In this document: positions 43,401 through 50,824 of the stretch, in pieces
Layout: each line of letters opens with the position of its first letter
How positions within the stretch are numbered: the first letter of the stretch is position 1
From: Gemmatimonadota bacterium
GTDB lineage: Bacteria > Latescibacterota > UBA2968 > UBA8231
Length of the DNA: 64,000 nucleotides
Assembly (NCBI GenBank): GCA_009840005.1
Contig: VXOR01000041.1
Span: 19,965 to 83,964, forward strand
Direction: 5' to 3'
Made by a program: the position numbers and the translations under genes
Notes under the pieces: model-generated
Database searches by the model: none
Told to the model about the DNA's origin: nothing
What the model saw: the letters and a program-made list of their open reading frames with translations, nothing else

Positions 43401-44524
43401 TAGGGGACGATTCTCTTGACGCACTGCTCTCTGCTGTTTGCAAGGACATAGACACTGATAGGATAGTGCGATTATTCCGGTGTGCTCCGTTCAAACAGGA
43501 CACATGGCGCTTGCTCGACCAATACGGCCAAGAAATCCAAGATCGCTATTGGCAGAAAGTCGAACCACAATGGAATCGCGACAGTGAAGCGGAGTTGATC
43601 GAGATCATCGATCGTCTGCTCGAAGCACGGCGCCCTCGCGCTGCTTTCCAAACTGTGTGTTGGGATTGGCCCCAAATCGAGACATCGCGGCTGAAGCGTC
43701 TCCTTCGCGCCGTTGCGACCGTGGATGACGAGCCTGAGGATTGGTACCCTGACCTTTCGGAGGCGCTAGATTCGCTTGACGGCCGCACCGGCGTCAGCCC
43801 AGACGAAATGGCACAGCTTGAGTTCATGTTTATAATGGCCCTTGAGCATAGCAAACATGGTATTCCCAATCTAGAGCGGCAGATTGCCGAGTCCCCAGCC
43901 CTCTTCGTTCAAGTGCTAGCTGTTGCGTTCAAACGTAAAGATCATGGACAGGACCCGCCCGAATGGCAGATTGAAGACCTTGAGCGCCGCGCCGAGCTGG
44001 CCTCCGCAGCCTACCGTCTTCTTAAGCGAGTTGGGCGTATTCCAGGCACCAGATCGGACGGCAAGATCAATGCTGAAGTGCTGCTGGACTGGATGACAGA
44101 GACGCGACGGCTCTGCGCCGAACACGGTCGCGTCGAAGCCGGTGATCGAAAGATTGGTGAGCTTCTGTCCAAGGCTCCTGCTGAAGAAGACGGCGGCTGG
44201 CCGTGTCTTCCGGTCTGTGAGGCAATGGAGAGGATTGCCTCACAGCCGATGGACGACGGCTTCAGGATTGGTGTCTTCAACAAGCGCGGCGTACACTCGC
44301 GCGGAATAGATGAGGGGGGTGCGCAGGAACGCAAGCTGGCTGCGAAGTATCGGGGCTGGGCGCAGCAACGCGCCTACGACTATCCCTATGTCAGCAGGGT
44401 CCTCGAAAGAATCGCGGTCAACTATGACCAAGAGGCGGGGAGGGAAGACGCAGGAGTAGAAATCAGCAAGAGGCTAGGCCCGCATATGAGATGGATTCCG
44501 GGCGGAAGATCCGAGAGCCGCTAG
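40445..44524 (+). CDS. Giant protein: HigA-type HTH, PD-(D/E)XK-like region and long helical C-terminus
   Basis: From ATG 40445 the product is 1359 residues. Residues 9-75 form a HigA-type HTH: HPGAFIREHVIPAGMSVTDA, then RPALSNLLNGKSSLSPNMA. Residues 145-210 resemble a PD-(D/E)XK nuclease core: SGWDGWIEA (D151), IPEGKSGWEFGT (E165-x-K167, E171), then a strand TFVFVTPRNW. Residues 250-1359 are mostly helical, with ADSIDESLAFLACLF and a C-terminal block RGVHSRGIDEGGAQERKLA, followed by AVNYDQEAGREDAG. No Walker A is seen. I recognise no named family. The palindrome in its promoter suggests self-repression by the HTH. The role may be phage defence or a self-regulated toxin; that is inference. 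Confidence 0.8.
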   Translation: MSKKLEKPVHPGAFIREHVIPAGMSVTDAAKRLGVGRPALSNLLNGKSSLSPNMAVRLEKSFSVDRQELLDIQAAFDRYDRQGKEKRIAARTYVPSFLTIKAGQIEDWAEKNIDARHLLAVLLRKLIHSTGDELRQVDFPGYDNAERSGWDGWIEADAATPWIPEGKSGWEFGTNKNPKRKAESDYTNRASVPPDEKAECTFVFVTPRNWPGKTAWVRNKNSEGDWKAVRAFDASDLEQWLEESISAQMWLAEQLNMPVSGFETLGQCRQRWEEASKPKMTPTIFESSIIAYRERFKEWLEKPSEKPFVVAADSIDESLAFLACLFQDLATRSKDLAAVFKSAETLRTLADSSSPFIPIVGTEEAERELATIYRRLHCIIVRSRNAIDSEPDIALDLLNHETFEKALAEMGIESDRAEQLARESGRSPTILRRRLSQIDAIKKPPWAGDAEVAKSLIPMTLVGAWHAKSDADCEVVSTLADRPYKETEEDIARLRLFDDCPVWSVGKYRGVASKIDALFALKNYVTERNLDDFFSLARSVLSERDPALDLPENKRWTAGLRDHSAALREGICETLVILSVHGNNLFQERLGIDVEHRVSSLIRGLLTPLTLDKLISHNRDLPHYAEAAPNEFLRILEEDLRQAQPIVIGLLKPVESGLFSSPSRTGLLWALECLAWKHLGRVSPILAQLSGTVINDNLLNKPISSLYTTYCSWLPQTAASLEERMTALERLTKCFPDIGWQICIAQLQTSSSIIDSYRPRWRNDASGAGRRVTEREECDAFTRKALDLALAWPKHDQETLGDLVERLPVISKEDQTLVWDLIDTWADSETDEKAKAGLCERIRALVFTRRGRWHGLQAVTTDRARRAYEKLQPRNPVLRHTWLFAQHWVDPSPDEIEDENFDYTKHEEKIRTLRTKAMKEIWMQCGFEGVKVLLPRSNAPTAIGVSLYLNITTMNARTDFLRQCLSTTGDLERKVDGCIQGFLMSVGDDSLDALLSAVCKDIDTDRIVRLFRCAPFKQDTWRLLDQYGQEIQDRYWQKVEPQWNRDSEAELIEIIDRLLEARRPRAAFQTVCWDWPQIETSRLKRLLRAVATVDDEPEDWYPDLSEALDSLDGRTGVSPDEMAQLEFMFIMALEHSKHGIPNLERQIAESPALFVQVLAVAFKRKDHGQDPPEWQIEDLERRAELASAAYRLLKRVGRIPGTRSDGKINAEVLLDWMTETRRLCAEHGRVEAGDRKIGELLSKAPAEEDGGWPCLPVCEAMERIASQPMDDGFRIGVFNKRGVHSRGIDEGGAQERKLAAKYRGWAQQRAYDYPYVSRVLERIAVNYDQEAGREDAGVEISKRLGPHMRWIPGGRSESR

Positions 44525-44585
44525 TGTCTCGAATAATTCAAGGGACGAGTATATAAGGTGGCTCGTCCCATTTTAGCCTCGCGAA

Positions 44586-44628
44586 TCAAGACATCTTGCC
44601 CGAACAAACCTTGCAAAGTACAATCCAA
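44586..44628 (+). repeat. Direct repeat, right copy
   Basis: This is the second copy of the 43-base repeat at 37557-37599, same orientation, sharing GAACAAACCTTGCAAAGTAC at 44602-44621. A TATAAT (44646-44651) lies just downstream, before the small gene at 44667. Confidence 0.75.
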
Positions 44629-44666
44629 TATCGCCATTTTTCGCGTATAATCTCAAAGAGCAAACC

Positions 44667-44873
44667 GTGCATACAAAACGCAAAAATACGCTAGACGAAA
44701 CTGAGCGTCTGCAACTCGCCCGCCAAGCCTTTGCCGATTACTACGCTCAGTGTTTCTGGTTTATGCGCCGGGATTTGGAAATAGGCGTCGAAGATATACC
44801 CGAGATCGCACGCGGCTTGCGCCTGCACGGAGGCCGACAGGGATTTATCCTAGCCGCCCGCCTATGCCCCTAA
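44667..44873 (+). CDS. Small antitoxin-like protein upstream of AbiEii-type toxin
   Basis: The 68-residue protein, ending LRLHGGRQGFILAARLCP and including FADYYAQCFWFMRRDLEIG, has no DNA-binding motif I can name. Its position, overlapping the start of the nucleotidyltransferase toxin by 10 bases, makes it the probable antitoxin or chaperone partner. An AT-rich promoter element TATAAT lies 16 bases upstream of its start. Confidence 0.6.
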   Translation: MHTKRKNTLDETERLQLARQAFADYYAQCFWFMRRDLEIGVEDIPEIARGLRLHGGRQGFILAARLCP

Positions 44874-45655
44874 GCGCGTTCCAACAATCCATCCTGCGTT
44901 TGTTAGCGCAAAACCGCAGCCCAGAGAGCTATGTAGCTGGTGCTACGGTCCTGCACCAAATTCCCGACAGTCCGCGTTTTTCCGATGACCTAGATATGTT
45001 CCACGACGTGGAAGACAGCGTCGCGCGGAGTGCCGCGTTCGACGTTGCCGTCCTAGACGCGAATGGCTTTGCGATCGAATGGATTTTGCGGCAGCCAGCC
45101 TATCTCAGGGCCATCGCGGTGAAGGAAGGGCAGTCCCTTCGCTTGGAGTGGGCTCAGGATTCCGCTTTCCGCTTCTTTCCCGTTGAACAAGACGAACTAT
45201 GCGGTTACCGCCTGCACCGGGCCGACGCGGCCACCAACAAGGTGTTGGCTCTGGCCGGACGCCGGGAGGCACGCGATTTCATCGACGTTTTACACTTGGA
45301 CAGCAGCTATCTCTCATTGGGAGCGCTGTGCTGGGCGGCCTGTGGGAAAGATCAGGGCTATACCCCGGATTTTTTGCTCGACCAGTTAAATCGCAACGCG
45401 GCTTTTACCCAAGAGGAAATCCAGCGACTAGATTTGGCAGTCCCTCAGACGCTATCGGACCTGAAGCGGCAGTGGTGCGCGGCAATGGAGCGGGCCGGTA
45501 GATTGCTAACCGCACTGCCTGCGGGCGAAGTGGGTTGCCTCTATCTCAACAGACAACAGTCCGTTCCCGTGCAACCCGACCCGACACACGAGGCATTTCC
45601 CTCTTTGCAACGGCATTTTGGGTCTGTGCGCGGCGCTTGGCCTAAGATCTGTTGA
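44864..45655 (+). CDS. Nucleotidyltransferase AbiEii/AbiGii-type toxin
   Basis: The 263-residue protein has the nucleotidyltransferase core VAGATVLHQIPDSPRFSDDL with the acidic motif FSDDLDMFHD, then KEGQSLRLEW and DEAtNKVLALAGRREARDF-type helices (here ATNKVLALAGRREARDFIDV). AbiEii-type toxins add nucleotides to RNA or proteins. The usual GGTSL is GATVL here. ATG 44864 is the first Met of the conserved part; the frame is open from 44750 inside the upstream gene. Confidence 0.82.
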   Translation: MPLSAFQQSILRLLAQNRSPESYVAGATVLHQIPDSPRFSDDLDMFHDVEDSVARSAAFDVAVLDANGFAIEWILRQPAYLRAIAVKEGQSLRLEWAQDSAFRFFPVEQDELCGYRLHRADAATNKVLALAGRREARDFIDVLHLDSSYLSLGALCWAACGKDQGYTPDFLLDQLNRNAAFTQEEIQRLDLAVPQTLSDLKRQWCAAMERAGRLLTALPAGEVGCLYLNRQQSVPVQPDPTHEAFPSLQRHFGSVRGAWPKIC

Positions 45656-45703
45656 ACGGAGCTTCTTCGTCAAAACAGACGGCCTTTGAAACTACCTATA
45701 GAA

Positions 45704-45737
45704 ATAGCCCCCGACGCTCAACGGCATCGGGGGCTAT
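45704..45737. terminator. Hairpin terminator between convergent genes
   Basis: ATAGCCCCCGA (45704-45714) pairs perfectly over 11 bp with TCGGGGGCTAT (45727-45737) around a 12-base loop. On the minus strand it is followed by TTTC. It lies between the AbiEii-type stop and the coxM stop and probably ends the latter. Confidence 0.7.
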
Positions 45738-45757
45738 CCTGTTGGATGCGACGGCAC

Positions 45758-46573
45758 TCAGGCGATAGCCGTAAGCGCCTTGCGGGCGAAAACCTTCGCC
45801 AAGTGGCGGCGGTACTCTTCGCCAGCAAAGTGGTCGGCGAGCACCTCCTGTCCATCGGCCGCCCGCGCAGCGGCAGCGGCGATCGCTTCCTCGCTCAAGC
45901 CGCCGCTGAGGGCCTCTTCAACCCCACCATCGCGGAAGGCCGCATTGGCCACCCCCGTAAAGGCCACCTTGACCGCGCCTCCAGCCGAGGCGACAGCGCA
46001 GCCCACCACGGCAAAGCGCGAAGCTGGATGCGGAAACTTGACATACGCCGACTTTTCCGCAGCCGGCACTCGCACCTCAGTGATGATCTCGTCCGGCGCG
46101 AGTGCGGTCAAAAACAGATCAATAAAAAACTCGTCAGCCGGAATCGAACGCCCGCCGTCGGGTCCCCTGACGACAATCTCGGCCCCCAGCGCCAAAATCG
46201 CGGCCGGGTAGTCCGCCGCGGGGTCGGCGTGGGCCAGCGAGCCGCCAATAGTGCCCTTGTTGCGGACTTGCGGATCGCCGATGACCGAGGCGGCTTGGGC
46301 CAAGGCCGCGGCGTTGGCACCGACCAAGTCCGAGGACGCAATCTGCTGATGGGTAGTGGTCGCACCAATAGCCATGGTGCCGCCGTCCTCTCTGATGTAG
46401 TTGAGCTCGGCGATCCGACCAATGTCGATCAGCGCGCCCGGTGACGACAGGCGCAGCTTCATGGCTGGTAACAGACTGTGGCCGCCAGCTAAGAGCTTGG
46501 CGTCGTCCGAGAGGAGCTCAATCGCCTCATCTACTGAAGAGGGACGATGATAGTCAAACGCGACAGGTATCAT
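45758..46573 (-). CDS. coxM: Molybdenum hydroxylase FAD subunit (CoxM-like)
   Basis: The 271-residue subunit has the two FAD-binding motifs of this family, LLAGGHSLLPAMKLRLSSP and TIGGSLAHADPAADYPAAIL, and a C-terminal CO-dehydrogenase flavoprotein domain. It passes electrons from the iron-sulfur subunit to acceptor. It lies 13 bases after coxL in a minus-strand coxG-coxS-coxL-coxM series and is followed by a hairpin terminator. Confidence 0.92.
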   Translation of the reverse strand: MIPVAFDYHRPSSVDEAIELLSDDAKLLAGGHSLLPAMKLRLSSPGALIDIGRIAELNYIREDGGTMAIGATTTHQQIASSDLVGANAAALAQAASVIGDPQVRNKGTIGGSLAHADPAADYPAAILALGAEIVVRGPDGGRSIPADEFFIDLFLTALAPDEIITEVRVPAAEKSAYVKFPHPASRFAVVGCAVASAGGAVKVAFTGVANAAFRDGGVEEALSGGLSEEAIAAAAARAADGQEVLADHFAGEEYRRHLAKVFARKALTAIA

Positions 46574-46586
46574 GGTCGTCTTCTCC

Positions 46587-48959
46587 TTAGCTAACTTGCT
46601 GGATGGCCTGCCACACCTTCTGCGGCGTCAGCGGCATCGCAAGGTCTCGCACGCCCAACGGCCACAGGGCGTCGATCACGGCGTTGACAATAGCCGGCGG
46701 CGAGCCAATCGTGCCGGTCTCGCCAGCGCCTTTGACGCCGAGGGGATTGTGCGGGCAGGGCGTGACAGTGTGGTCGGTTTCAAAGGAAGGCAGGTCGTCG
46801 GCGCGCGGCAGGACGTAGTCCATGTACGAGCCAGAAATGAGCTGGCCGCTGTCGTCGTACACAGCCTCCTCGAACAGGGCTTGGCCAATGCCGTGCGTAA
46901 TGCCGCCTGCTACTTGGCCTTCGACGATCATGGGATTGACGATATTGCCCACGTCGTCAACCGCGACGTAGCGCCGCACCGCAACCACGCCGGTCTCGGT
47001 CTCCACCTCCACGACCGCGATGTGAGCGCCGAAGGGAAAGGTAAAATTGGCCGGGTCGTAGAAACTGGTAAACTCCAGCCCCGGCTCCAGCCCCTCGGGA
47101 AAATTGTGCGGCACGTACGCGGCCAGTGCGACCTCGCCAAAGGCGATCGACTGGTCGGTGCCCTTGACCGTCCAACTGCCCTCGGCGAATTCGAGGTCCT
47201 CCTCGGCAGCTTCGAGCAAGTGGGCCGCGATCTTGGCCCCCTTCTCCTTGATCTTATCCATGCTCTTGACGATGGCTGTGCCGCCGACGGCCAGCGAGCG
47301 CGAGCCATACGTGCCCATACCAAAGGGCACGGACTCGGTGTCGCCGTGAATGATGTCCACGTCTTCGATCCCCACGCCCAACCCGTCAGCCACCACTTGG
47401 GCGAAGGTCGTCTCGTGGCCCTGCCCGTGCGAGTGGCTGCCGGTAAATACCGTGACTTTGCCGGTGGGCTGGACGCGGACGCCCGCGCTCTCGAACAGGC
47501 CAGCGCGCGCACCCAATGCGCCGACCACGGCCGAGGGCGCAATGCCGCAGGCCTCGATATAGGTCGAAAAGCCAATGCCGATATGGCGGCCATTGCCAGC
47601 GGCGCGTGCCTGTGCCTGCTCTGTGCGCAGCTCGTCGTAGCCGACAGCCGCGAGGGCTTTTTCGAGCACGGCCCCATAGTTGCCGCTGTCGTATTGCAGG
47701 GCCACTTGGGTCTGGTAGCCTTCCTGCTCGACGCCGTCAAAGGGCGGGATGAAGTTTTGGCTCCGCAGTTGGGCCGGGTCGCGGCCCGTCTCCAAGGCGG
47801 CCTGCTCAACCGTGCGCTCGAGGACGTACGTGGCCTCGGGGCGGCCCGCGCCGCGCAGAGCGTCAACTGGCGTGGTGTTGGTGAAGACGCCGGTGACATC
47901 AACGTGGACCGCCGGGGTCGTGTACAGCCCCTGCAAAAGCGTGCCGTAGAGATACGTGGGCACGCAGGGCGCAAACGTCGATAGATACGCGCCGAGGTTG
48001 GCGACGGTTTTGACCCGCAGGCCGACGAAATTCCCATCGGCGTCGAGTCCGAGATCGACCTTGGTGTGGTGATCGCGGCCGTGGGCGTCGGTGAGGAATG
48101 CCTCGCTGCGGCTGGCGGTCCACTTGACCGGACGGCCAATCTGGCGCGAGCACCACGTGACGAGGACCTCTTCGGCATAGTGAAAAATTTTCGAGCCGAA
48201 GCCACCGCCGACATCCGGCGACACCACGCGCACCTTGTGCTCGGGCAGGCCCAAGACAAACGCCGTCATCAGCAGACGAATGACGTGGGGGTTCTGCGAC
48301 GAGGTGTAGAGCGTGTAGTGGTCGCGTGCGCCGTCGTAATCGCCAATGGCGCAGCGCGGCTCAATCGCGTTGGGGATGAGCCGTTGGTTGTCGAACTCCA
48401 ACGTGGTGACGTGCGCGGCGCTGGCCAAGGCCGCGTCCGTGGCCGCTTGATCGCCAAGCTCCCAGTCGAAAGGCGTATTGTTGGGCACCTCGTCGAACAA
48501 CTGCGGCGCGCCCTCGGCCGTCGCTTGGGTTGCCGCGACGACCGCGTCCAAAACCTCGTAATCCACGGCCACCAACTCAGCGGCGTCCGCCGCTTGTTCG
48601 CGGCTCTCGGCCAAGACGATGGCAACCGGATCGCCGACGTGGCGCACCTTGGTCGCAGCCAGCACCGGATGGGCCGGCTCCTTCATGGTGTCGCCACTCT
48701 TGAAATCCACCTGCCAGCCGCAGGGCAGGCCGCCGACGCCCGCGGCTTCGAGGTCGGCACCCGTAAAGACGGCGACCACGCCATCGGCTGCGGCTGCGGC
48801 CGTCGTATCGACGCTGTTGATTGCGGCGTGGGCATGTGGGCTGCGCACGAGCGCCGCAAAGGTCGAGTTGGGCAGGGCAATGTCATCGGTGTAGCGGCCC
48901 TTGCCGGTGATAAAGCGCTGGTCTTCGACGCGCTTGACGGATTGTCCTATGACTCCCAT
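46587..48959 (-). CDS. coxL: Molybdenum hydroxylase large subunit (CoxL-like, form II)
   Basis: The 790-residue subunit has the molybdopterin-cytosine-dinucleotide binding plan: [36 protein letters not shown] and the catalytic Glu in [16 protein letters not shown]. The active-site loop reads [10 protein letters not shown], close to the AYRGAGR of form II and not the AYXCSFR of true CO dehydrogenase, so CO is unlikely to be the main substrate; a purine, aldehyde or aromatic is more probable. The coxS gene starts 10 bases upstream. Complete with coxS and coxM as a heterotrimer. Confidence 0.92.
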   Translation of the reverse strand: MGVIGQSVKRVEDQRFITGKGRYTDDIALPNSTFAALVRSPHAHAAINSVDTTAAAAADGVVAVFTGADLEAAGVGGLPCGWQVDFKSGDTMKEPAHPVLAATKVRHVGDPVAIVLAESREQAADAAELVAVDYEVLDAVVAATQATAEGAPQLFDEVPNNTPFDWELGDQAATDAALASAAHVTTLEFDNQRLIPNAIEPRCAIGDYDGARDHYTLYTSSQNPHVIRLLMTAFVLGLPEHKVRVVSPDVGGGFGSKIFHYAEEVLVTWCSRQIGRPVKWTASRSEAFLTDAHGRDHHTKVDLGLDADGNFVGLRVKTVANLGAYLSTFAPCVPTYLYGTLLQGLYTTPAVHVDVTGVFTNTTPVDALRGAGRPEATYVLERTVEQAALETGRDPAQLRSQNFIPPFDGVEQEGYQTQVALQYDSGNYGAVLEKALAAVGYDELRTEQAQARAAGNGRHIGIGFSTYIEACGIAPSAVVGALGARAGLFESAGVRVQPTGKVTVFTGSHSHGQGHETTFAQVVADGLGVGIEDVDIIHGDTESVPFGMGTYGSRSLAVGGTAIVKSMDKIKEKGAKIAAHLLEAAEEDLEFAEGSWTVKGTDQSIAFGEVALAAYVPHNFPEGLEPGLEFTSFYDPANFTFPFGAHIAVVEVETETGVVAVRRYVAVDDVGNIVNPMIVEGQVAGGITHGIGQALFEEAVYDDSGQLISGSYMDYVLPRADDLPSFETDHTVTPCPHNPLGVKGAGETGTIGSPPAIVNAVIDALWPLGVRDLAMPLTPQKVWQAIQQVS

Positions 48960-48968
48960 AGCGGCCTC

Positions 48969-49463
48969 CTATGCGCTTTCGGCGGCGTGTTGGCTTCGAC
49001 CTGAGCTCAGCCGAAGGACCGCCTTGATGATGTTGTCGTAGCCCGTGCAGCGGCAAAAGTTGCCTTCGAGCGCGTGACGGACCTCCGCGTCGCTGGGCGT
49101 TGCATTGCGCTCTAGCAACTGCCAAGCGGCCATAATCATGCCGGGCGTGCAAAAGCCGCACTGCAAGCCGTGGGTCTCGCGGAAGGCTTCCTGTAACGGA
49201 TGCAGCGTGCCGTTGGCCGCAAGCCCTTCGATGGTCGTTATCTCCGCGCCGTCGGCTTGCGCCGCCAGCATGGTGCAGACCTTGACGGCTTGGCCATCGA
49301 CGATGGCGGTACAGGCACCGCAGTTGCTGGTGTCGCAGCCAACGTGCGTTCCTGTCAGGCCCAACTCCTCGCGCAAATAGCTGACGAGCATCTGGCGCGG
49401 CTCCACCTCGTGCTCGTGGGTCTGGCCGTTGACAGTGACCTTGATTGCTACTGACATAGCCAC
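48969..49463 (-). CDS. coxS: Molybdenum hydroxylase iron-sulfur subunit (CoxS-like)
   Basis: The 164-residue protein binds two [2Fe-2S] clusters. The plant-ferredoxin-type cluster ligands lie in [16 protein letters not shown] and VCTML, and the second cluster in [13 protein letters not shown] and CRCTGYDNI. It relays electrons from CoxL to CoxM. Its last 14 codons run through a palindromic repeat (48994-49017), giving an unusual C-terminal tail [14 protein letters not shown]. Confidence 0.93.
   Translation of the reverse strand: MAMSVAIKVTVNGQTHEHEVEPRQMLVSYLREELGLTGTHVGCDTSNCGACTAIVDGQAVKVCTMLAAQADGAEITTIEGLAANGTLHPLQEAFRETHGLQCGFCTPGMIMAAWQLLERNATPSDAEVRHALEGNFCRCTGYDNIIKAVLRLSSGRSQHAAESA
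48994..49017. repeat. Palindromic repeat inside the coxS 3' end
   Basis: CTTCGACCTGAGCTCAGCCG followed by AAGG is identical to the reverse complement of 57707-57730, inside coxE. The two halves pair over most of their length around GAGCTC. It codes for part of the coxS C-terminal tail. Confidence 0.75.
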
Positions 49464-49481
49464 CTCCTATCGAATTAAGAA

Positions 49482-49550
49482 TTGAGAATTAGGAATTGAG
49501 AATTGGGGCCGAAGCCGGGAATTCGCAACTCCTAATTCCTAATTGATACT
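49482..49550. repeat. AATT-rich repeat cluster at the coxG 3' end
   Basis: Repeated units (AAGAATTGAGAATTAGGAAT and TTGAGAATTGGGG) lie at 49477-49507, with the inverted unit CTCCTAATTCCTAATT at 49530-49545. The coxG stop lies inside the inverted part, so the repeat encodes the last residues SIRN. It could form a hairpin between coxG and coxS in the mRNA. Confidence 0.6.
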
Positions 49551-49975
49551 TCGCGTTCCAACGCTTTGAAAAACTGATTGGTAAACATCCGCGCCACGCC
49601 CGAGAGCAGGCGCTGACCCATGCTCGCCAACCGGCCCGTCAACTGCGAGCCGCCCTCGACTTCCACCGTGGTCGTCTCGTGGTTTTCGGCGAGCCGGACG
49701 TGGCCCTTGGCCGCGATCTGGCCGATCTTGCCATCGACGTCGATGAGCAGGCGATAGCTTTCCGGCTCCTTGCTATCTACTACTTGCAGCGCGCCGTTGA
49801 AGGTACTGTTGATCGGTCCCATTTTGATGTGCAGCACGGCTTGGTACTGGCCGGGGCCCGTTTGCTCTAGGGTATCGACGCCTGGAGTAATGCGCGCCAA
49901 GACCTCGGGATCGTTGAGCAAGTCCCACATGACTTGCCTCGGGGCGCGAAAAGTATGAGAACCTGCAAGCTGCAT
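49532..49975 (-). CDS. coxG: CoxG-like SRPBCC protein (carbon monoxide dehydrogenase subunit G family)
   Basis: The 147-residue protein is a START/SRPBCC fold: MQLAGSHTFRAPRQVMWDLL then DPEVLARITPGVDTLEQTGP and GGSQLTGRLASMGQRLLSG. CoxG recruits CO dehydrogenase to the membrane in Oligotropha; here the long hydrophobic C-terminal tail of the original is missing, so membrane recruitment is doubtful. It is first in the minus-strand cox series. Confidence 0.85.
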   Translation of the reverse strand: MQLAGSHTFRAPRQVMWDLLNDPEVLARITPGVDTLEQTGPGQYQAVLHIKMGPINSTFNGALQVVDSKEPESYRLLIDVDGKIGQIAAKGHVRLAENHETTTVEVEGGSQLTGRLASMGQRLLSGVARMFTNQFFKALEREVSIRN

Positions 49976-50056
49976 GGGCCGATGCTCTTGTTAAGGGCCA
50001 GAAGCGAGTGACGCGGAGGTGGATATTACAAAATTTTGCCCGTCTTTGTCAATCGC

Positions 50057-50081
50057 GTAGGGGCAACCCTTGTGGTTGCCC
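50057..50081. repeat. Hairpin repeat GGGCAACC...GGTTGCCC, copy 1
   Basis: GGGCAACC (50061-50068) and GGTTGCCC (50074-50081) form an 8-bp stem with loop CTTGT. A near-identical copy is at 63467-63487. This copy ends 15 bases before the mocA-like ATG, just before its AGGAG ribosome-binding site, so it could affect translation or be a repeat insertion. Confidence 0.7.
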
Positions 50082-50096
50082 TCATAGGAGACTGGA

Positions 50097-50693
50097 ATGA
50101 CTCAATTCACAGACCTTAGCGGAATCGTACTAGCGGCGGGGCGTTCCTTTAGGATGGAGGGTGCCAATAAGTTGCTGCTGCCTTGGAAGGAGCAATGCGT
50201 CCTCCAAGTCGCGGTGGAGCGAATCTGCGAGGTGGGTTTGGGTGAGGTAATCGTAGTGACAGGACATCAGCGGGCAGAGGTAGGGGAAGCGTTGAGCCGC
50301 TATCCCGTGCGGCTGGTACACAACCCAAAATTTGCCGAGGGCATGGCCGCCTCTATCAGAGTGGGCGTGGAAGCGGCAATCGGCGAGCAAGGATACCTCT
50401 TTGCCCTGGGGGATATGCCGCAGATAACTGGTAAGACGATGCTAAAGGTCGCCGAGACGTTGACAAGTACAGAGGCGATCGCCGTTCCGGTGCGCGACGG
50501 GCGGCGCGGCCATCCAGTAGCTATCGGCAGCGCCTATCGAGATGCCTTACTCGCATTGACCGGCGATCGGGGCGCACGAGCGGTCTTGGCAAAAAACGCG
50601 GCCAATATCGTCGAGGTATCCGTCGAAGACGAGGGCATCTTCGTGGATGTGGATACGCAGGAAAGCTATCGAGCGGCGCGGACTGCATGGTAA
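50097..50693 (+). CDS. mocA: Molybdenum cofactor cytidylyltransferase-like (MocA family)
   Basis: The 198-residue protein has the nucleotidyltransferase start GIVLAAGRSFRMEGANKLLL, then VVTGHQRAEV, GMAASIRVGVEAA and the metal-binding FALGDMPQIT. MocA attaches CMP to molybdopterin for enzymes such as CoxL and xanthine dehydrogenase. The position between the structural and accessory cox genes supports this. It is divergent from coxG across 121 bp containing a hairpin repeat. Confidence 0.9.
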   Translation: MTQFTDLSGIVLAAGRSFRMEGANKLLLPWKEQCVLQVAVERICEVGLGEVIVVTGHQRAEVGEALSRYPVRLVHNPKFAEGMAASIRVGVEAAIGEQGYLFALGDMPQITGKTMLKVAETLTSTEAIAVPVRDGRRGHPVAIGSAYRDALLALTGDRGARAVLAKNAANIVEVSVEDEGIFVDVDTQESYRAARTAW

Positions 50694-50824
50694 AAATCAG
50701 GTGAGCACCGATACAAAAGCCACACGGCGATTGCTATACTCAACAGCAAGGGGAATGCAACGACGCATCTGTCAGATGATCAGATGATGGCTCGACACCA
50801 GCAAGCGCGATGAGGAGGCAGAGA

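Noticed and set aside
46928..48259. 443-codon open frame on the minus strand inside coxL
   Set aside because: It is a Ser/Arg/Pro-rich shadow frame of coxL, common in GC-rich DNA; all CoxL motifs are in the other frame.
46587..48959. True CO dehydrogenase
   Set aside because: The active-site loop is ALRGAGR, not AYXCSFR; the gene symbol is kept only as family name.
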